Source: Amoeboaphelidium protococcarum
Lineage: Eukaryota > Aphelidiomycota > Aphelidea
Reading direction: 5' to 3'
Assembly (NCBI GenBank): GCA_023515745.1
Contig: JALECJ010000258.1
Location: 1,988,501 to 2,052,500, forward strand
Length of the DNA: 64,000 bases
A model generated the notes under the pieces. It saw only the letters and a list, made by a program, of their open reading frames with translations. It was not told where the DNA came from and did no database searches. Positions 1 to 12,104 of this stretch are shown piece by piece. Position 1 is the first letter of the stretch. Every line of letters begins with the position of its first letter. The translations under genes were made by a program, and so were the position numbers.

Positions 1-151
1 AGTAAAAAATTACTACCATTTGCACTGTTAATACCCGCAATAAAACAATGATGAAAAGTAATTATATTTTAATATTACTGAATGCTATTTAATGTGCAAA
101 TTCAAACTTCCTTGCAATAATCACGGTGAATGCTGTATAGCTGCAAGTTGA

Positions 152-1645
152 TCAATCCAAGTACGTCAAAGTAAAAGTATTATCAATTTGGTCTAAAGTC
201 ACTTCAAAGGACTTTCCTTACCATTTCCAACCCAGCCTCGCTGATAAACGTTGACTTATAACTGACTTTTCATCCCTTGATAGCCACGGCAACTCATTGT
301 CGATCCACTCGATTAACCGCTACTCCATGGCAGCTTTCGTGGGATAAAGTTGACTTTATATAGTGATACGCGCCATAACGTCATATCCCTTGTAAATTTG
401 AGACTCCTTAATGATCAGCATTTTACCACTATAAATCAGACTCACATAGGATTGACCAAGTTTCAGACTGTCAACTATCATTTCCGGCATTTCGACTAAT
501 AACAGATTGAGGCCGAACGCAGCTGTCGCAACCGCTGATATTCCAATGTTAAGTGCTGATAGAGCCCTGTTCAATTCATCGACTACATCATCACCAGTGG
601 ACTCTTTAATGTGAAACGCGACAACAACTACGCGCGATTTAACAACTTCTGGCAGCTTGCTTAATGGATTCTCAACGGCCGGTTTCCTTAACTTGATAGG
701 ATACCAATTTCCATACTTTAAATTGAATAGCTTGAAATTCTAATACAGCAAACCATCTTCATTCAAATTGACCCGGTCGATAACATCTTGCACAGAGAAC
801 TCACGTCCAGCTTTGATGAATGTATCGATGGCATTACACCAAGCTCTGGTAAATCTTGATCGAGAACTAGTAACACCGCCATTCTACTTGGGAGTGGCAG
901 AGACAAACTCCACTTTCCCCGAGAGAGACGCAATTTTATTACCACCAAGAGCAGAACAGCAGCAATCGAGAACCATCAACACATCCATCATTTGATTAAT
1001 TGTGGATGCTTCCATCAATACCTCCTTCACATAATAAAAATCGCGATAAGAGTCACGATTGTGCTCATTAAGACAGTCTTTTGCTGTGAGCACTAGACTA
1101 TTGGCGCCGTTAATACATTTTCCATGCCCAGAGTAATAGAAGATGAAGAGTGATCTCTTGGCCTAATTCAACGCACCCATTGCTTCAAGGCATTATTCAT
1201 ACCAGTGAGTCTTTAGCTATCCTTTATAAAAAGAATGTATTTGCGCGACTTTGCAATCACTGACTAGTTTTGACATAGTATTAACGAACAATTGGCAATC
1301 TTTATCGCTTCCAGTGTCGTCGCCTTCAAAGCGGCAGCAGAATATACCTATTTCCTGGTAGACGTCACTCAACTTTGATTTACAGTCGTTGAAAGCCTTT
1401 TAAATGCCATATTCTACATCTTTAATACCGATAGCCAAGGGAATAGAAGCCGCTTGAAATTGACAATTCACGGTCATGGCAAATATAACGCTGTTTATTC
1501 GCTGGCTATGGGATGGATATCTGATGATTAAACCAAACGCGTGTTGAAGATCTTGGCAATTGGGAACTGCCGCATTGCATTAATATTGCAACTGCAGCTT
1601 AAGATTTGGCGAAAGACGATATTTTAGGCAAAAAATAACTAAATT
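152..1645 (-). CDS. Caspase/metacaspase-like cysteine protease (peptidase C14)
   Basis: Read with TAA/TAG as Gln, one frame is open from about 1645 down to TGA at 152-154 (roughly 500 residues). The caspase fold is visible: a first strand like FGLIIRYPSHS, the catalytic His in FYYSGHG (near 1125) and the catalytic Cys in VLDCCCSA (near 960). Family members are clan CD proteases, and fungal metacaspases act in stress responses and protein quality control. The Cys motif is DCCC rather than the usual DCCHSG. About 260 residues follow the p20-like part without a recognised domain, ending LTLTYLD. The N-terminus is unresolved: ATG at 1477 is the first in-frame start, but upstream sequence also looks coding, and an intron between about 1646 and 1700 may join a short first exon. 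Confidence 0.78.
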
Positions 1646-2085
1646 CTATATATATAGACACATACTTACTCTAATGACGATTCAGAACGATTTAAATACC
1701 AATGAATTTTACGAAACATTAAGCAAGCAGATGTAACTGTCACAGATTGAAAAGATTTTTGAATAAAAAGACATTATAGAACATTTCATGATTAGAACTG
1801 ATGATTGTTCAGAGAAATATCATCATTCGCAACTTTAACAAGTAAGTACACTGTAATGAAAAGGAGTTCAAGGTGAGTCGAATCAGACGCGGCCGATCAA
1901 TTGGCTTTCCGTTTTCGGAAATCCGTTTCTGCCAATCGCTGTCTCTCATTCAATAACTTGTTGTTCTCTCTTTACTCAGATCGATTGCCGAAGTCTATTA
2001 ATTGCATCTATCTTTGTATTTCTCATAATTAGCTTATTGCTGCCTACTCTTTAGTTATTATAATAATCTGCAGTGAGAATAAGAA
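1646..2085. other. Intergenic region between divergent protease and ATPase genes
   Basis: About 440 nt, AT-rich. It may hold the first exon and intron of the caspase-like gene (GTAAGT on the minus strand near 1657-1662) and the promoters of both divergent genes. No further gene was recognised. Confidence 0.5.
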
Positions 2086-5000
2086 ATGGAAACGGGTGGA
2101 GAAACTGAGATTAAACCTGTTCAAGGTAAGATCAGCCTTATGTTCATTCGTCGTGATGTAAATGATTATAAGTGCGTCAATTACTGATCGTGTAGAAGAC
2201 TCGAAAACAAATACTTCAGCTGTGAAGGAGCCTATTGTTAAGGGTCATGATAAGGAGAAGAAGTCTGTTCATATTACGGAGCACATGCTGTCCCCAGAAG
2301 AGCTGTCTCAAAAGTATTACGGTGTGAAGTTTGATGCTGAGAAGCCCACTCAGTCGCAAGGTCTTAGTGAGAGCCTGGCTGAGGAGAAGCTGGCAGAACA
2401 CGGGCCCAACATGATGTCTCCTCCAAAGTCAACGCCTGCTTATTTGAAGTTTCTGCATTGCCTGTTCAATTAGTTTAATCAATTGCTCATATTCGCTGGT
2501 ATTCTATCGTTCATTCTGTATGGAATTGATCCTTAGAATGGTATCTCTAGTTTATACGTTGGTGCTATATTGATTCTGGTGGCTTTGATCAACTCCACTA
2601 TTGAGTTTGTGCAAATTCAAAAAAGTGAAGCTATATTGAAGTCCTTCCTTGGCCTAGTGCCTCGTAACTGTACCACTATCAGAGATGGAAAGTTGAAGTC
2701 GATGGGCGCAGAATCTCTAGTACCAGGTGATGTTATTCATGTTCGCATGGGTGACAAGTTGCCTGCTGATATTTACATCTTCTGGGCTGCCGAGTTTAAG
2801 GTTGATAATTCCTCCCTGACTGGTGAAGCGGATCCACAAGAACGTGGTCCGGGCAATACGTAGGAAAATCCCCTGGAGGCTCACAACTTGGCGTTCAGTG
2901 GTTCTCTGGCCGTCAATGGTGAAGCTTATGGTGTAGTTATTCGTACTGGAGACTTCACTGTTCTGGGTCAGATAGCCAACATGGCATCAGGGGAGAAGAA
3001 GCGTCAGAGTCCGATGACAGTGGAGATTGACAACTTTGTCAAGATGATTGCTCTAGTTGCTGCACTGACCGGTGTTGTCTTCTTCATTATTGGTATTACT
3101 ACGTTAGGTGGTCAGTTTCCTGACTCGAAGCAGTTGATCGCGTTCAACTTCACTTTTGCTATTGGTGTCTTTATCAGTTGGGTGCCTGAAGCGTTACCTG
3201 CAATCGTCACTCTGCTGCTGTCGTTTGCTGCACAGAGAATGTCTAAACGTAATGTTCTGGTTAAAGATTTACGTGGTGTGGAAACGCTTGGTTCTATCAC
3301 ATTGCTGGCTACGGATAAGACTGGTACACTGACTCGTAATCAGATGACTGTGACCAACTTCTGGAGCAGTGGCGAGATGTATCAAGTTGGTAAATCTGAG
3401 CATAAATCTTCTGCCAATCTTGATGGTCAGCCAAAGAGCGCGGGCGACGAGAATATGCCTCCAGTGATAAATGGCAAAGATGGAGAGCAGGCAATTGGTA
3501 TGTTGCCACTGAACCGCGTGCCTACCGTGCAAATGGCGCCAGCTGATGACTTTAAGTAGTTTAGTCTTGATGTCAAGAGTTTAAACGACTTGTCCATGAT
3601 CTGTTACTTGTGCTCGAAAGCCAGATTTGATGCTACAGATGTCCCTTTGAAGCAGAGATCGGTTATTGGAGACGCTACTGAGAGTGGACTGTTCTTATTT
3701 GCAGCTAATACTTTACCAGATTCTGACACGTTGGCTGAGCAGTATCCTAAAGTGTTCGAGATTCCATTTAATAGCACGAATAAGTGGCACTTGTCCATTC
3801 ATAAGATGAAGCACGATAATGGTGACTTGACTCTGCTGATTAAAGGTGCTCCGGAGAGAATCTTCAGACTATGTTCAAAGATTTACAGTTAGTCTGGAGA
3901 TGAAAAGGAGATTACCGCCGAGATGAAGCAGGATTTTCAGAAATCTTATGAGGCTCTCGCAGCTAAAGGCCATCGTGTTATTGGTACCGCCAAGTTCAAC
4001 CTACCTGCTGCCGACTATCCAGCCGACTTCACTTTCCGTAAGGATGATCAAGATAAGAAGGAGTTGGGCGAGGACAAGCCTGGTATTTTGGGTACTTATC
4101 CAAAGGGAGGCTATACTTTCTGTGGTCTAGTGTCGCTTGAAGATCCTCCGAAGCATGGTGTGAGAGAGGCAATTGGCAAGTGCAGATAGGCAGGTGTTAA
4201 GGTGATGATGGTCACCGGTGATCATCCTTTGACTGCAGAAGCAATTGCGAGAAAGATCAATCTGATGCTACAGGAGACTAAAGAGATGGTGGCTAAGCGT
4301 ACCAACCGTGCATTGTCATCCATCTAAGAGCATGAGTACAACTCTATTGTCATTCATGGTGAGAAGGTTGACTCTCTGACTGAGGATGATTGGGAACGTA
4401 TCTTGAATAAGGACGAGATCATCTTTGCAAGAACCAGCCCTAAACACAAGTTGCAAATTGTTAAGCATTGCCAGGAACGTGGTCATATCGTCGGAGTCAC
4501 CGGAGATGGTGTGAATGATAGTCCGGCTTTGAAGAAGGCTGATCTAGGTATCTCCATGAACATCTCTGGTAGTGACGTGTCAAAGGAGGCTGCTGCCATG
4601 ATTTTGTTGGATGACAACTTTGCTTCCACAGTTCATGGTATAAGTGAGGGACGTTTGATCTTCCAGAATCTGAAAAAGTGTGTGAGATACACGCTGTGTC
4701 ACATTCTGCCAGAGGTTGTTGGCAATCTTTTATTCGTTGTTGTTCCAATTCCTCTGCCTTTGTACGCGTTGTAGATTATTCTTATTGATCTGGGATTTGA
4801 ATTCTCTAATGGTATGTCTTATGCTTGGGAGGTGCCAGAGCATGGCGAAGAAGGTATTCTTATGGCACTGCCGCGTAAGCCAGTGTCTCTACGCTCTATT
4901 GACTTGCTCAGACGCAACAATGCTTACAAGGCTAAGCAGCAAAATCAAGTTATGCAAATGGTGTATGGAGACAATCGTCCTGCTGCAGCTGCCGAGAACA

Positions 5001-5707
5001 GTTTGGTCCAAGATGTTGATACATCAGAAATGAACTGGTCAACCTATCTAAAGTACAAAACTGCAGCCACTCGTGTCTGGTTTAGATCTCTATTCGATAA
5101 GGAAGGATGGCAGCTGTACTGGGAGCCAAGACAGGAAGAAACTCTGGTCGATGCAGACGTTTTATCTTATGCGTATCTTGAAGTCGGTGTTCTGGAAACT
5201 ATTGGATGTCTGTTGGCTTACTTCCATGTATTCTATGTTGAATTGGGCTGGACTCCAGCTGTGGTGGCTCAGAATGCTGCGTAGTTCAGTAACACGAACA
5301 CTTTGCCCCAAAATCTCAAGGAGGTTCTGTTCAAAGCTTAATCTGCTTACTTCTTTGCAATCCTGATCATGCAGATCTTTAACATGTTCTGCTGCAAAGT
5401 GACAACCTCTTATCCTTTTGGATGGAGAGTGCTGAAGAACAAAGTCACCTGGATCTCTCTGGCTGTCTCTGTTGCATTCTCATGCTTTGTCATCTATCCG
5501 CCATTTATGCACGATGTATTCCAGACCAACTATTTGAGTCCTCAATACTGGTTGTTTCCTTTTGTTATGGGCTTTGTGATTCTGATGTATGTTAGTGCCA
5601 GAGTCGCATATCGCCGCCGTCGTATGGAGGAGAACTTGAATCTGATGTTACCTTTGGACCTGCATCCTACTCGTTTCTCCACCAGAAGTGCAAATTAAAA
5701 GTAGTGA
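2086..5707 (+). CDS. P-type IIC cation ATPase (Na+/K+-ATPase alpha-like)
   Basis: Two exons: 2086-2125 and 2196-5707, joined across a 70-nt intron (GTAAGA ... TGTAG), giving 1183 residues and ending at TGA. Subclass IIC landmarks occur in order: an N-terminal LSPEEL segment, the phosphorylation loop [13 protein letters not shown] (Asp near residue 387), the hinge [17 protein letters not shown] and C-terminal membrane helices. Many in-frame TAA/TAG codons lie where relatives have Gln. These pumps exchange Na+ and K+ (or H+) across the plasma membrane. The M4 motif is VPEALPA where animal pumps have VPEGLLA; M5 reads YTLCHILPE in place of YTLTSNIPE; M6 reads IDLGFEFS in place of IDLGTDM. Ion selectivity may therefore differ from animal Na,K-ATPase. 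No beta subunit gene is seen nearby. The protein is about 150 residues longer than animal alpha chains. Confidence 0.95.
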
Positions 5708-5946
5708 ACTAGTGCGTTACGTTTAAACTAATAAAAATATATTTATGAGTTCTTAGATCGATGATTTGTGCAAGTTTCGCTTTACACTAAACACCATAGC
5801 AGAATTCACTGATGGGATGTGTGATTTTTGCAATCTCCCAAGTGGGACAATGAAACTCCGACGATTGTGGCAGGATTTTTTTACTGTCAATAATTTGATT
5901 ATATATTATTATTTTTATTAGTATTACTGCATTTTATAAATACGCG

Positions 5947-6969
5947 ATGCTTATCCTGGGCAATATATTTATATTATTATTTGCATTCTTATTGGTGGTA
6001 TAACAGGTCAATGCTGGACATGGCACAAGCAGTTTGCGCACGGATTCTAGCGATAATCACGCCGTAACTAATCACAAGTCTGATCGCCGCGAATTGCTGA
6101 AGGAGAAGTTTAGATTTCCGCCATAATAGCAAGATGAGGATTCAATTGCATATCCAGAGTACTGCAAAATAGGTGGTGTCAGCAGACTGAAATGTAGACT
6201 GAGCGCGCCTTCGTTGAAGCGAACGCGTGAAGACGCTCTGGATAGATTGCTGGTCCTTTTCGATCTCGATCAGACGTTGGGTGAAGTGGTTACTGAGGAG
6301 ATTTACGATCAACTGATGCAAGATCGCGGGTAAAAGTATATACAGGCTGTTAGACTGAAGATCGGACCAGTAGTCTATCATGTTGCACTGCGCCCTCACA
6401 TTTTTCGCTGGCTCTCTGCCCTGTCTGAGTCTTATACGCTTGGTATATGGACAGCTGGTTTGACAGCGTATGGAAGACAGTTTGCAAAGGCAATTAATTA
6501 CCATTGTGTGCATTATGGTATGAATCCGCCTTTTTAAGATATGGATATAATCTTTGGACGAAGATATGTGTATTACGGTTCTAAGCATAAAGATCTGCGT
6601 TTATTTCCTCAGATCAATGTGGCCAGGACTATTTTGATTGATAACTCTTACGCCTCCTTTGGTGCTAATCTAGTGGATATTTATTCGGATCAATCTTAGT
6701 CCGTAAGTATTCAGCCACACGACCAACCGCTCAAGTAGGTTCCGCTGGTGTCCGTTCCGTCCAATGGTTATAAAATTGTTGATTATCACTACTAGGCACT
6801 TTATGATATTCAGTGGTAAGAGAATCTACTGGCGGAGAATGTGAGAATAGTCTAATTTTTAAATAAGCTGTCGTAATTTGCAGACATTCGAATGGCAATA
6901 ATTAGAAAGAACTTAGAGGATGATGGCTACTTGGGAGCGCTTGAGATACAAGGGCAGCAGACTAGATGA
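5947..6969 (+). CDS. FCP1/NIF-type HAD phosphatase with N-terminal signal peptide
   Basis: 340 residues, single exon, TGA stop. The protein starts MLILGNIFILLFAFLLVV, a strong signal peptide or membrane anchor. A linker follows, then an FCP1-homology (NIF) domain with LVLFDLDQTL, the DxDx(T) catalytic motif of this HAD family; ALRPHIFRWL and LGIWTAG match the expected strands and ARTILIDNS matches the motif near the second Asp pair. The family usually dephosphorylates RNA polymerase II tails or nuclear and mitochondrial proteins, so a secretory signal is unusual. The next gene, 313 nt downstream on the same strand, is a diverged tandem copy. Substrate unknown. Confidence 0.85.
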
Positions 6970-7282
6970 ATGAATGGATGGATGGATGGATGATATGAAT
7001 GGGGGAATAACTGAAGAAATAAAAAATGTTTTTGATGGATTTCATTCATATTCGTTTATGTTTAAGTACACCTATTCTGCTTTTAGGAATTTGTTTACCA
7101 TTCATACGATCACGCCGCCAGCCATTTAACAAGCCTCTGAAATTCAAACGCCGAATTTAAATTAAAGCCTCACGAGGTTGAAAATCCCGTGTTCCCATGA
7201 AAATTTCACACACACTTTCTAGATACACGACGTTACTCATCTATTTTACAATAGTACATACACAGCGTCTATTAATATAGTA
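6970..7282. other. Intergenic spacer with ATGG microsatellite
   Basis: 313 nt between the two phosphatase paralogues. A short run of TGGA/ATGG repeats lies at about 6968-6992, directly around and after the upstream stop codon. The rest is AT-rich with no gene seen; it should hold the promoter of the downstream copy. Confidence 0.6.
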
Positions 7283-8287
7283 ATGGATAAAATTTTAATA
7301 CTTTTTGTTGCTTTTATTAGCTGGCAAGTGACAACGTCTCCTGTTGGTCGTGGTGAGTCATCGTCGTCTCAAGATTTACTGCCTGGATACGGAGGTCGAT
7401 TAGATAATGACCCTGAGGCTTTGGAATTGGAATATAGGCGCGTATATGACAATTATAGAGATTTTGATGTTGCAGGATTTCAAGAAAACTCAAAGTGCCT
7501 TATTTCTGGTAATGGCGCGAATCTTTAGTGTGATTTGAGACCAGGCTAACCCTCCGAGATGCAGTTGGAAAAACCAGATTCCATGGTAGTCTTGCTAGAC
7601 TTGGATAGCACTCTCGCTGAAGCCGTAAAATATGAAATAGCTTCCATAGTAGCAAAGGAACATAAATCCGCCATGCCTTTGGGACTGAAAGTGGATGACT
7701 AGTATGTCTATGTCGTACTGAGAGTGAATGCCCTTGAATGGCTGTCCGAAATCGGTCAATTGTATAACGTCGGTCTGTGGACGGCCGGAACAGAATCGTA
7801 CGCGCGCGCGTTTGTTGCCGCTGTGAATGCGCAGTGTTAATAGATGGGTCTGACCGTGCCGTTTACACAACCTGATTTGGTCTACTCACGAAATATGGTG
7901 ACGCGTCTCATCATGACTAAAGAGATGAGATACCTTCAGAATTTGGATATTCGCAGGACTGTGCTCATAGACAATAGTGTAAACTCCTTTTCTGCTGATT
8001 TGGCTGATATATATTTGGCTAATGATGATGATGAAACTGAACCTGAATTTGTGGCTGCAGTTCCCACTAATGGAATCAAGGTGGAAGACTTTACTGTCCG
8101 AGATCACGTTTTTGATCATGATGGAAGCAGGTAGTCTTAGATTGAGCTTGACCAAATTCAAGCGTTCCTTAGGCACATTTCATATTACGAAGATATTCGT
8201 CCAGAGGTGATCAAGTACAATTACAAGATAAAACAACAATCTAATGAGCCTGAGACGAATCCTCTTCAAGAAGAAAGAATCAGATGA
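7283..8287 (+). CDS. FCP1/NIF-type HAD phosphatase with signal peptide, tandem paralogue
   Basis: 334 residues ending in TGA. The N-terminus MDKILILFVAFISWQVTTS is a predicted signal peptide. The catalytic motif is VVLLDLDSTL, again DxDx(T). VLRVNALEWL, VGLWTAG and RRTVLIDNS align with the same motifs of the preceding gene, while the sequences are otherwise well diverged, so this is an old tandem duplication. The C-terminus is an acidic and Gln-rich tail. As with its neighbour, the signal peptide argues for an ER, vacuolar or extracellular phosphatase rather than a nuclear one. Function beyond phosphatase is inference. Confidence 0.84.
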
Positions 8288-8509
8288 TGCATTCAATGCT
8301 TTTAACTCAGCAATAATAAACAATGTTTTCTTATCTCAAACCATAGTTTGCATTTCGCGTTCTTGTGTCTTAGTCTGTGCAGGCTTTAAAGATCATGATT
8401 GCAGAGGTGGCGGTGGTGTCGCGAGCTTATTCCCTTTACGCTATTGTGACCCGGATAGTCAATTTGTCGCCATCTAACAAAGAACATTAAAGAATTTAAC
8501 AACATAATT

Positions 8510-10255
8510 ATGAGTAGAGTTGATGGCGCATCAGTGATTGCTCAAACACTGAAATAATTACAGGTGGAAGTTGTGTTTGGCGTAGTCGGTATACCTATAG
8601 TTGAAGTGGCTGAGGCTATTAGAGCGTTTGGTATCACTTTCATCGCGTTCCGTAATGAGTAATCTGCTTCATATGCCGCGAATGCTTATGCCTACATCAC
8701 AGGGAAGGTTGGCGTGTGTCTAGTCGTTGGAGGGCCTGGAATGATCCATGCTCTTGCGGGATTGAGTAATGCAATGGTCAACTGCTGGCCTATGTTGCTG
8801 ATCGCTGGTGCCTCAGACGTGGATTAGGAGCAAAGAGGAGCGTTCCAAGAGTTTCCTCAAGTTGAAGCTGCCAGACTGTACACAAAGCTATCTGCTCGTC
8901 CATCTAGTGTTGAAAGTATCCCTTTTTACTTGTAGAAGGCCTGTCATGTGGCACTGAGCGGTCGTCCTGGTCCGTGTTACATCGATATCCCTGGTAACTA
9001 CGTTACTGCCGAAGTGACAGAGTCTTCGCTGGCCTCTATTGTGCAGATTCCAACGCAGTAGTTGATAAAGAGTCATGCAAGTTTCCAATCTATTCATTAG
9101 TGTATATCTTTGCTGCAATAGGCTAGACGTCCTCTGCTCATCATTGGAAAAGGTGCAGCGTATGCCAGAGCCGAGTCTGAACTCTTGTAGCTGGTCACGT
9201 TGCTATAGATTCCATTCCTTCCTACACCTATGGGAAAAGGAACTGTGCCAGATGATCATGAATTATGCGTTGCTGCTGCTAGAAGTATGGCTCTGTAGAA
9301 GGCTGATGTTGTGATCCTTTGCGGAGCCAGATTGAATTGGATTCTTCATTTTGGGTAGTAGCCAAGATTTTCCTCAGATGTCAAGTTTATTCAGATGGAA
9401 ATACAAGAGGAGGAGATTGGAGTAAATTGGAATAGAAATGGAGGTGTGGCGCTTATTGGTGATTTAAAGTTGAACCTGTAGCAGTTACTTGATTAACTAT
9501 CAAATGTAAGCAAACTAGGTGATGTATCAGAGTGGACAACGCAGCTTCAGTAAAAGTGCAAATAAAACGCTCAGAGAACATAGTCACTAGTAAATGCACC
9601 AGTTGGTGATAATATGACCTATTACCATGCGTATGGTGTGATTGTAAAGTATATTGAGCAATTGCGACAAGGCGGCAATTGTCCTGTTATCATCGGGGAA
9701 GGTGCCAATACAATGGACATTGGAAGGACAATGATGAAATAGTATGAGCCAAGGACACGTCTAGATGCAGGAACATTTGGAACCATGGGCCTCGGATTGG
9801 GATATGCAATAGCTGCGGCCTTGTGTTATCAATCAAAGCAGGTGATTTGTATACAAGGAGATTCAGCATTTGGATTCAGCGCTATGGAAATGGAAACTAT
9901 ATGCCGGTATCAGCTTCCTATTATTGTAATAATATTAAATAACAATGGTATATATAGCGGACTTGACACGGAAGGATTTAATTCGAGTGAATAGACTGCT
10001 ATGGGAGTGCCCGATAGAATGAGTACTTCACTCTCACCCGGTGCTAGATATGAGCGCGTAGGGGAAGCATTTGGTGCAAATGGGTATTTCGTAAAGACTT
10101 TGAGAGAACTTGATGCGGCACTGAAAGAAGCTCTCACGATCAGCAGTAGTGGATAGTAGCGAAGGGCAAGTGTGATCAATGTCTAGATTGAACCTTCCGC
10201 CGAACGTAAATCTCAGGAACACTCATGGCTCACTAGAACTCAATCTAAAATGTGA
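8510..10255 (+). CDS. HACL1: 2-hydroxyacyl-CoA lyase (ThDP enzyme), peroxisomal
   Basis: 581 residues in one exon. This is a thiamine-diphosphate enzyme: the N-terminal Pyr domain has [17 protein letters not shown] and the [16 protein letters not shown] segment with the catalytic Glu. A central domain follows. The C-terminal PP domain has the cofactor motif [14 protein letters not shown] ... ILNNNGIY (from about residue 450). Length and the ending [10 protein letters not shown] match animal 2-hydroxyacyl-CoA lyase, which cleaves 2-hydroxy fatty acyl-CoA to formyl-CoA and a shortened aldehyde in alpha-oxidation. The final tripeptide SKM is a PTS1-type peroxisome signal. Oxalyl-CoA decarboxylase is the close alternative; the C-terminal signal favours HACL1. 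Confidence 0.9.
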
Positions 10256-10441
10256 TAATAATAACTTATATAAAATTAAAAAGCGTGTTGTTGAATTGTT
10301 GAAATTTTTCATGACTTGTCTCTTTTATACACAAAATGAATGCTCGAGTTGCGCGCTTTTAGTGTTTCAAGTAATGTAGAATGGTAAAGTTAAAAAGTAA
10401 CTTACAGTATAATAGCCTGTGCATTATCTTTACGTCGAAAC

Positions 10442-11620
10442 TCAGACGGTGGCAATACAGGCAATTTAAATTACTTAGCATATCTAGATCAAGTCCGAGA
10501 GGATTATCACCACACATGTGTCGGCTGTATGATGCTTCATAGTTTATCTTGGCAGCATTTCTAATGTCTAACGATTCATTTCGTTAACATCGTCGTTTAG
10601 TGGAGTAACAATCAGTTTATTATATGGCAAGAACTGACCATTTTCATAGAACACTTGGCGAATAAGAGCAGGTGGACTTTCGACGCGTTGCACACAATGT
10701 GGTAATTCAACATTCTCAGAAGGATGGATAGCAATATCATTTAGCCAATTGATAAATCCATGTTCATCTCCATCATGGTGAACGTCCACGGTGAGTTAAA
10801 CCTTTTAAAAATGATGCCATAAGACAGAAGAGACAATGGAATTTAGTACTATTTAAGCACGCTTTCCACTTTTGACTATAAGCAGAGTTTGATGAGGATC
10901 GCCACCAAGTATAATTAGCTTGCCACCAAAAGGAAGTGTTGGATCAAGTTGATTAGTAGGAAGTTTAGTCATTTCTACTAAATACTTATGGATTGCTTCA
11001 AGTGCATATCTGTTCAATGGTGTTACTCTATCTAATAAGATATGACTGCAGTTCAATAGGCGATCCTTATTTGTGGAAGTTGGTGAGCATTAGGAGCAAT
11101 CGAATATTTAAACCATAAAACAAGAATGTACAGTCTAAGCATCGAACAAATCGAGAGAGACTATTCCAGTGGTGGCCAAGTTAGCAGCAAATCATGCATT
11201 CACTCGAGCATATTTATAAAGCACCTTGTAATTTACAATACGTCTTTCCTTATCCTGCTTTACCATCAGTAAAAAGGCAGTTTCTGGCTGTGCTGGCATT
11301 TCAAGTTTTGGCTGGAGAAGATCATAAACATTATGCTGACCATAGTTAAGAGACTCAATATTCTACGCCAGAGTTTTTGCACTTGGAATTGCAATTTTAT
11401 GATCTTTTTTGATTATAACAACAGGCACATAATCTGGGAGCCTTTGCTACTACAACACAAACAGGAATTACTCAATGTTCTTATCCAAAACTCTAAGTTT
11501 AGCAGCGATAGCTAAAAGACATTCTTGAATGGATAGTAGCTACTGAGTTGTATTAGTCACGCTAATAAATGAAATCTGCAGCCAATCTACAGCGAAAGCA
11601 TCCCAGACTTGTCGCATAAT
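10442..11620 (-). pseudogene. Broken PIF1-like helicase, possible Helitron remnant
   Basis: Minus-strand similarity to PIF1/Helitron-type SF1 helicases, in order: LNYGQHNVYDLL (near 11330), a Walker A in a different frame, FTDGKAGQGKTY (near 11255), ANLATTGIVSL (near 11180), DAQTVHSCF, LLDRVTPLNRYALEAIHKYL, the Walker B-side strand GGKLIILGGDPHQTLLIV (near 10880) and IVTPLNDDVNEMNR (near 10580). Walker A sits one frame off from both flanks and a TGA (near 11193) interrupts the segment after it, so the copy is broken. WDAFAVDWLQ further upstream resembles Helitron helicase N-terminal parts. No replication-initiator (Rep) domain or Helitron ends were found, so a host PIF1 relic is also possible. 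Confidence 0.7.
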
Positions 11621-12104
11621 TCAGCAAAGGTGAGCGAATTGCAAAACAGAGTTCTAAGTGGTCAAGACATAACAAAATCTCTAGCTTCTAGCATGCATCT
11701 GCTGTATACTATTCCATTTTGATTCCGCATCAAACCAAGAGCTTGCGCCATTTGTTAATAAGTTTTCAAAACTTTTGGCCATTATACGTCAGCAAATCTT
11801 CAATTTAATACACATAGTATTACCTATAGCGTATGGGCATTAGAGCCTCAAACGCGTTCTCTCGTTACAGGCGAATCTCCCCAAACAAAGCGGATGAGAC
11901 GCGCTACTTGAATGTCTCTCTATCACTCACGCACAATCTCTCTCACTCTCTCTCACACGCACGCTCGCTTTGTCACTCTTTCTCCTTACGCGTTTCATTG
12001 AAGAGCTGACTGTGACTGCATGAGAAAGACAAAGCATTTTGTTTCTCTATTACAATTATAGCAAGTGAGACGGTGGCATATTATTGAAACATTTACGAGT
12101 GGAA
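11621..12104. promoter_or_regulatory. Probable RTT106 promoter: CT-rich tract plus ACGCGT boxes
   Basis: Mostly non-coding. A pyrimidine-rich run of CTCT/CACT repeats covers about 11915-11985 and is followed by ACGCGT at 11988-11993, 112 nt before the ATG of the downstream gene; another ACGCGT lies at 11852-11857. The ACGCGT core equals the yeast MCB cell-cycle element. The same pairing of CT tract and ACGCGT occurs upstream of the methyltransferase gene at 46975. Confidence 0.4.
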
